Origin: CAVYVZ01 sp963772065
GTDB lineage: Bacteria > Acidobacteriota > Vicinamibacteria > Vicinamibacterales > UBA2999
DNA length: 64,000 bases
NCBI GenBank assembly: GCA_963772065.1
Contig: CAVYVZ010000002.1
Coordinates: forward strand, 1 to 64,000
Reading direction: 5' to 3'
Of this stretch, positions 60,669 to 64,000 are shown piece by piece (position 1 is the stretch's first letter; each line of letters begins with the position of its first letter). A program made the translations under genes and the position numbers. The notes below the pieces were generated by a model. It saw nothing but the letters and a program-made list of their open reading frames with translations, did not search any database and had not been told where the DNA came from.

Positions 60669-63518
60669 ATGCAGCGCTCACGAAGGTCGGCGGGATTCCT
60701 CGGGGCGCTGGCTCTGTACTCGACGACGGCGTTCGCGGACGTCCGCACGCTTGATCTCGGGCCGCGCCCCGTAGACGGTCCCTCAGCCGTCGCTGGCATC
60801 CCCTGGCGAGCGATCAGCGCAGTCCGGGCGCTGGCATGCAACGACGAGCTGAACTTTCTGGCTGACGTGGAGCATGGCGAACATTCGGGGGACTGGCCCG
60901 TCAAGCATCTGATCGCCAAGGCCGCGGTGCTCACTCGCAAGTACGACCCTGCCCAGGTGTTCGACAGCGCCGTCCTCCGTCGACCGCTCGACGGCTGCTA
61001 CGGGCCCGAGAACGATGCCGACGTGCCCAAATGGAGGAAAGCGTTCTTCAACGAAAGGAACGAGCCCGCGTTCGAGCGAGCCGATGCGCTCTGGGCTTCC
61101 GTCGACAATGCGCCCGACAAGCTCGCGAAGCTGCAAGAGGCATTGGGCAACCTCTATCAGGCACGTTTCGGCGACGCCTGCGCCAACGCCTCGCTCCCGT
61201 CGGCCGCGACGCCGACGCTCGTGTTGAGGCCAGCGTGTCTCATGGCGCAAATCAGGACGGTGATCAACAACGAATGGCTGGGCGCGTGGAAGGTCAAAGA
61301 CGGCCAACGCGTGCCACGCCGGCCCGGCACGGATGCGACCCAGCTTCCGTGTCCCACGGACTGGGCGCTGATCAACCGAGGCGTGGCACCCGCGGACTGG
61401 TCATTCCCGTGGGAAGGGATGCAGGGCGTTGAAGGCGACTGGGACATGGCGGTGCTCGAATACACGCGCCTGACACATGTGCTCTATGCCGCTCGCGCAG
61501 CGCGGCCCGAGCTGAGCGGCGACGCCGATTCGGCGCTCGGCAAACTGAATCAGTGGCTGTTGACGCTGCGTGGAGAGCCAGCGCGCGAAACCTATCACCC
61601 ATTCTGGAGCTGCGGCAATCCTGACAACAGCTTTGGCACGGCGGAGGACTACCTCGAAGACAACGACGTGTACAACAAGGATCTCGACCGCTCAGTGTCG
61701 GGAGAGAACGAAGGCGAGCGTTCCTTCTGGGACGACTTGTGGAAGCTGCTGCGCTTTCTGATCGTGGTTGCGGCGATCGCGTTCCTGATCGGGTTCGCGC
61801 TCGGCGCCGCGGCGGGCGCGGGCGCCGGTCTCGCAACTGGCGCCGCCGCCGCAGCGGCCGCCGCTGGCGCGATGGCCGTGGTCATCGTGGGCTCGACGAT
61901 CTGGATCGTCGGCATCGAAGAGACCGAGAACCACCTGCTGATGCAGAACTCGGCGAAGTACCTCAAGAACAAGTTGATGATGGCCGAGCTGCGGGCCGCG
62001 AACAACCGCGAGGGCTTCGACGACATCGCCGACGAAAACGACGACGTTCGTGAGTGGCTGCTGGAGCGGATGCAGCGAATCGTGGAGGAGGACTTCCTCG
62101 AATACAACGCCAAGCCTTACAGCCGCTACAGTCACGAGGCAATCCTGAATCTTCTCGACTATGCGTGTCAGGTGAGCTGGACGTGGGAGGATGCGGCCGA
62201 TCCGCCACCCGGCGATCGAACCTGTCACGACAAGGACCGCGCCGTCGTGACCGCCGCCAGCGCGGTCTTCGACCTGTCGGCTGCCAAGATGGCGCTCGGC
62301 AGCAATCAGGGACGCCGGATCATTCCGTTCCGGCGGCTGGTGGAAGAGAACACTCGATACCGGGACACGTGGAAGGACACCAACGAGAAGGGGGAGGTCA
62401 AAGAATACCCGCCGAAACGCATCATGGATCTGTCATCGGGGGCGGACCATCTCGTGGCCGCGCAGCTGCTCTGGGCCGGCACGACACAGCACGGGCCCGA
62501 CGGACACGCGAGCCGCGGAGGCGTCTTCGAGATGCTGTTTCACGCGACCTCAGCGTATCGCCCCCACGAGCTGATCCTCGATCTGGCGGTGGACAAGTCC
62601 ACGATGTACGAGCAGACGTACAACCACGACGCCTTCGAGCGCTACTCGAGCGGACCCGGGTGGCTTCTCACGGCGGGTGGCGACACCGAGGAAGAGGCGC
62701 AGGGGCTCCGATTCAACTTTGGCTTCCTTGGCCCGCTCGGCGCGACGTTCACCTGGAACTCCGTAGCGAAAGACAACGACAAGGGCGTCGGCGTGCCCAC
62801 GACGCTGATGGCGGCCGGCACCGCGGTGCCGCGGGACACGTACACGGAGTTCCTGCGGTTCGAGGGCAGAGAGGAAAAGTGGCCGCCTGATGGCCTCAAG
62901 GTCCTGCAGTCGTTCGCCAGGAATCGCTGCGTGACAGGGACATTTGCGTGCGGCTCGCGCCCCGAGATTCCGGACGCCATCGAGCGGAACTGTCTGCTCA
63001 AGGCGCCCGCCGGCCTATCGGTTCCCGATCACCTCCGATTCATCGCATCCTCCCAGTGCCCCGAGTACAAGGACGGCGACACGGTGACGGCCAACGACTT
63101 CTTCGTCGCGGTGTTTCGGACGCCCTGCGCCGTCGGCATGTACCCCGGTTTTCAATGCGGTTCCAAGGATTGGGGGTTCGTCGAAGTCGCCAGCGCCGAC
63201 GCCTTCGGCGGTTCCGTGGATCAGTACGCAAGAGCGATGGTCGCCGCCAATGACTCTCGCATCGAGGAGTGGACGAATGGCGTGGACTACACCGACAAGA
63301 CGTTCTGGTCGGTCACGATGAAGCGGGAGATCCACTTCACGCCGTCCGACGAGGACTTCGACGAGGACTGCCGGGCGTGCGGTTCCATCGTGCGGCACGA
63401 ATCCGGATCGCGTTTCACCATCAATCATCCGCGCCGTCCCGGCCGCATCTTCATCGATCTGAATGAAGAGACGAATCCGATTCGCCGTGGCGAGGGAGGC
63501 GTCGTCCTTGTGCCGTGA
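60669..63518 (+). CDS. 949-residue secreted or membrane-associated protein of unknown function
   Basis: Signal peptide MQRSRRSAGFLGALALYSTT. Residues about 30-340 form a helical region with several Cys. Residues about 355-420 are strongly hydrophobic and Gly/Ala-rich (LLRFLIVVAAIAFLIGFALG, AAAGAGAGLATGAAAAAAAA, VVIVGSTIWIVGI). Then come ETENHLLMQNSAKYLKNKLM, a charged helix, EDFLEYNAKPYSRYSHEAIL, AVFDLSAAKMALGSNQGRRI, PFRRL. A C-terminal beta-rich part follows (ELILDLAVDKSTMYEQTYNH, GFLGPLGATFTWNSVAKDND, FVAVFRTPCAVGMYPGFQCG) with Cys pairs. ETENH and EYNAKPY look like active-site motifs of a helical-toroid enzyme such as a polysaccharide lyase; that is inference only. Unbroken over 2.85 kb. 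Confidence 0.75.
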   Translation: MQRSRRSAGFLGALALYSTTAFADVRTLDLGPRPVDGPSAVAGIPWRAISAVRALACNDELNFLADVEHGEHSGDWPVKHLIAKAAVLTRKYDPAQVFDSAVLRRPLDGCYGPENDADVPKWRKAFFNERNEPAFERADALWASVDNAPDKLAKLQEALGNLYQARFGDACANASLPSAATPTLVLRPACLMAQIRTVINNEWLGAWKVKDGQRVPRRPGTDATQLPCPTDWALINRGVAPADWSFPWEGMQGVEGDWDMAVLEYTRLTHVLYAARAARPELSGDADSALGKLNQWLLTLRGEPARETYHPFWSCGNPDNSFGTAEDYLEDNDVYNKDLDRSVSGENEGERSFWDDLWKLLRFLIVVAAIAFLIGFALGAAAGAGAGLATGAAAAAAAAGAMAVVIVGSTIWIVGIEETENHLLMQNSAKYLKNKLMMAELRAANNREGFDDIADENDDVREWLLERMQRIVEEDFLEYNAKPYSRYSHEAILNLLDYACQVSWTWEDAADPPPGDRTCHDKDRAVVTAASAVFDLSAAKMALGSNQGRRIIPFRRLVEENTRYRDTWKDTNEKGEVKEYPPKRIMDLSSGADHLVAAQLLWAGTTQHGPDGHASRGGVFEMLFHATSAYRPHELILDLAVDKSTMYEQTYNHDAFERYSSGPGWLLTAGGDTEEEAQGLRFNFGFLGPLGATFTWNSVAKDNDKGVGVPTTLMAAGTAVPRDTYTEFLRFEGREEKWPPDGLKVLQSFARNRCVTGTFACGSRPEIPDAIERNCLLKAPAGLSVPDHLRFIASSQCPEYKDGDTVTANDFFVAVFRTPCAVGMYPGFQCGSKDWGFVEVASADAFGGSVDQYARAMVAANDSRIEEWTNGVDYTDKTFWSVTMKREIHFTPSDEDFDEDCRACGSIVRHESGSRFTINHPRRPGRIFIDLNEETNPIRRGEGGVVLVP

Positions 63519-64000
63519 TCGCAGCGCGCGTGTCGCCGGTTTCGTGTGCGGCGTGCTGGCATTCGCGGCCGTGAGCGCCCGCGCTCAAACCGTTGTCACG
63601 ACGTGCGGCCGCGACGACGCGCCGGGCGGCGTCAATCTGGCGACCGCGCTCGCTGCGGGCGGCTCCGTCGTGATTCGCTGCGACGCGCCGCCACAGACGA
63701 TCCAGATCACCCAGACACACATCCTCTCGCCGGGGACCGCGATCGACGGCACGGGCAGCGTTGCCCTCGTCGGGGATGGTTCCAGGCCGCTGTTCACGAC
63801 GAGCAGCAGCCTGGCCCTGTCGAATCTCACCGTGCGGAACCCACGCGCGAGTGGCGTGCCTGTGGACAGCCAAACGACGAACACGGCCATCGTGGTCGGC
63901 GGACGCGTCGATCTCGTCAAGGTTCGGACCGAGAATACCATCGGCCCCTACATCGTCGACGCGTTGACCGCGACCGACAGCGTGTTCGAAGCCAATGGCG
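63463..64000 (+). CDS. Right-handed beta-helix secreted protein (partial, runs off the window)
   Basis: First 179 codons from ATG 63463, which overlaps the previous gene by 56 bases; GTG 63487 is an alternative. Signal peptide GFVCGVLAFAAVSARAQ. The mature part starts TVVTTCGRDDAPGGVNLATA, LAAGGSVVIRCDAPPQ, then IQITQTHILSPGTAIDGTGS and VALVGDGSRPLFTTSSSLAL, SNLTVRNPRASG, with ladder-like VGGRVDLVKVRTENTIGPYI and ATDSVFEANG. This is the N-terminal cap and first coils of a parallel beta-helix, as in pectate-lyase-like or polymorphic outer-membrane repeat proteins. Ligand and full length unknown. Confidence 0.75.
   Translation, partial: MKRRIRFAVAREASSLCRDRSARVAGFVCGVLAFAAVSARAQTVVTTCGRDDAPGGVNLATALAAGGSVVIRCDAPPQTIQITQTHILSPGTAIDGTGSVALVGDGSRPLFTTSSSLALSNLTVRNPRASGVPVDSQTTNTAIVVGGRVDLVKVRTENTIGPYIVDALTATDSVFEANG

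Noticed and set aside
60268..64000. Phage or toxin-delivery module at the right end
   Set aside because: The glycine-zipper-like segment recalls pore formers, but no holin, tail, immunity or secretion gene is present and the motifs look enzymatic instead.
1..64000. CRISPR arrays and insertion sequences
   Set aside because: No regularly spaced repeats, no transposase motif and no terminal inverted repeats were seen; the only dispersed repeats are tRNA 3' ends and the LytTR module.

Overview
GC-rich bacterial chromosome fragment, most likely from an Acidobacteriota (Vicinamibacteria-like) genome. The inference rests on five long orphan MacB/FtsX permeases of the ADOP type (acidobacterial duplicated orphan permeases), two of them behind PadR repressors, together with winged-helix/TPR regulators, a DUF5916 protein, a DUF1800/DUF1501 pair and PEGA-type kinase relatives. 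No ribosomal or phylogenetic marker other than gltX and hemH is present, so the assignment is inference. Coding is dense on both strands. I see no CRISPR array, complete transposon, rRNA or replication origin.

Layout. 0.2-4 kb: acetate symporter pair (actP broken by frame changes, plus DUF485), a NUDIX hydrolase, ferrochelatase and tRNA-Ser(GCT). 4.2-7.3 kb: padR plus ADOP permease. 7.4-12.1 kb: winged-helix/hydrolase fusion, a second ADOP and a NIPSNAP protein. 12.2-18.2 kb: DUF5916 outer-membrane-type protein, ECF sigma/NrsF anti-sigma pair, an RMD1/DUF155-like membrane protein and gltX. 18.4-29 kb: KGG stress protein under a sigma-54-type promoter, tRNA-Gln(CTG), and a region with two more ADOPs, a NarL-type two-component system, decayed gene pieces and three copies of the tRNA-Gln 3' end, which looks like a tRNA-associated insertion hotspot. 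29-34.7 kb: SnoaL-type ECF sigma factor, MBL lactonase-like enzyme, and a LytS/LytTR two-component operon with a duplicated promoter-operator module. 34.7-41.4 kb: pseudokinase-PEGA plus RskA-like protein, facing a histidine kinase and a REC-PAS-GGDEF-EAL protein. 41.5-55.7 kb: LamG/DUF2341 lipoprotein, shikimate-kinase-like protein, DinB protein, an SBP56 (methanethiol oxidase type) operon, a frame-broken winged-helix/TPR regulator, a fifth ADOP with padR, an outer-membrane barrel protein, an arsR/SRPBCC operon and an M20 peptidase. 55.8-64 kb: Rieske, DUF1800, DUF1501 and porin genes (all frame-broken), then a small cysteine-repeat protein, a 949-residue secreted protein of unknown function and the start of a beta-helix protein.

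Two themes cut across the window. First, many genes that should be single open frames, including gltX, are split by 1-2 base frame changes, concentrated in some segments and absent from others (for example 60.3-63.5 kb). Residual assembly indels are the simplest explanation. Second, several promoters place a recognisable -10 hexamer only 6-8 bases before the start codon, implying leaderless mRNAs. The clearest pair is the duplicated LytTR-type module at 30.9 and 33.5 kb.

The best candidates for undescribed biology are the duplicated LytTR promoter module with leaderless starts, the SBP56 operon with a Met/His-rich membrane partner, the pseudokinase/RskA-like pair beside c-di-GMP signalling genes, and the 949-residue secreted protein with conserved-looking ETENH and EYNAKPY motifs.
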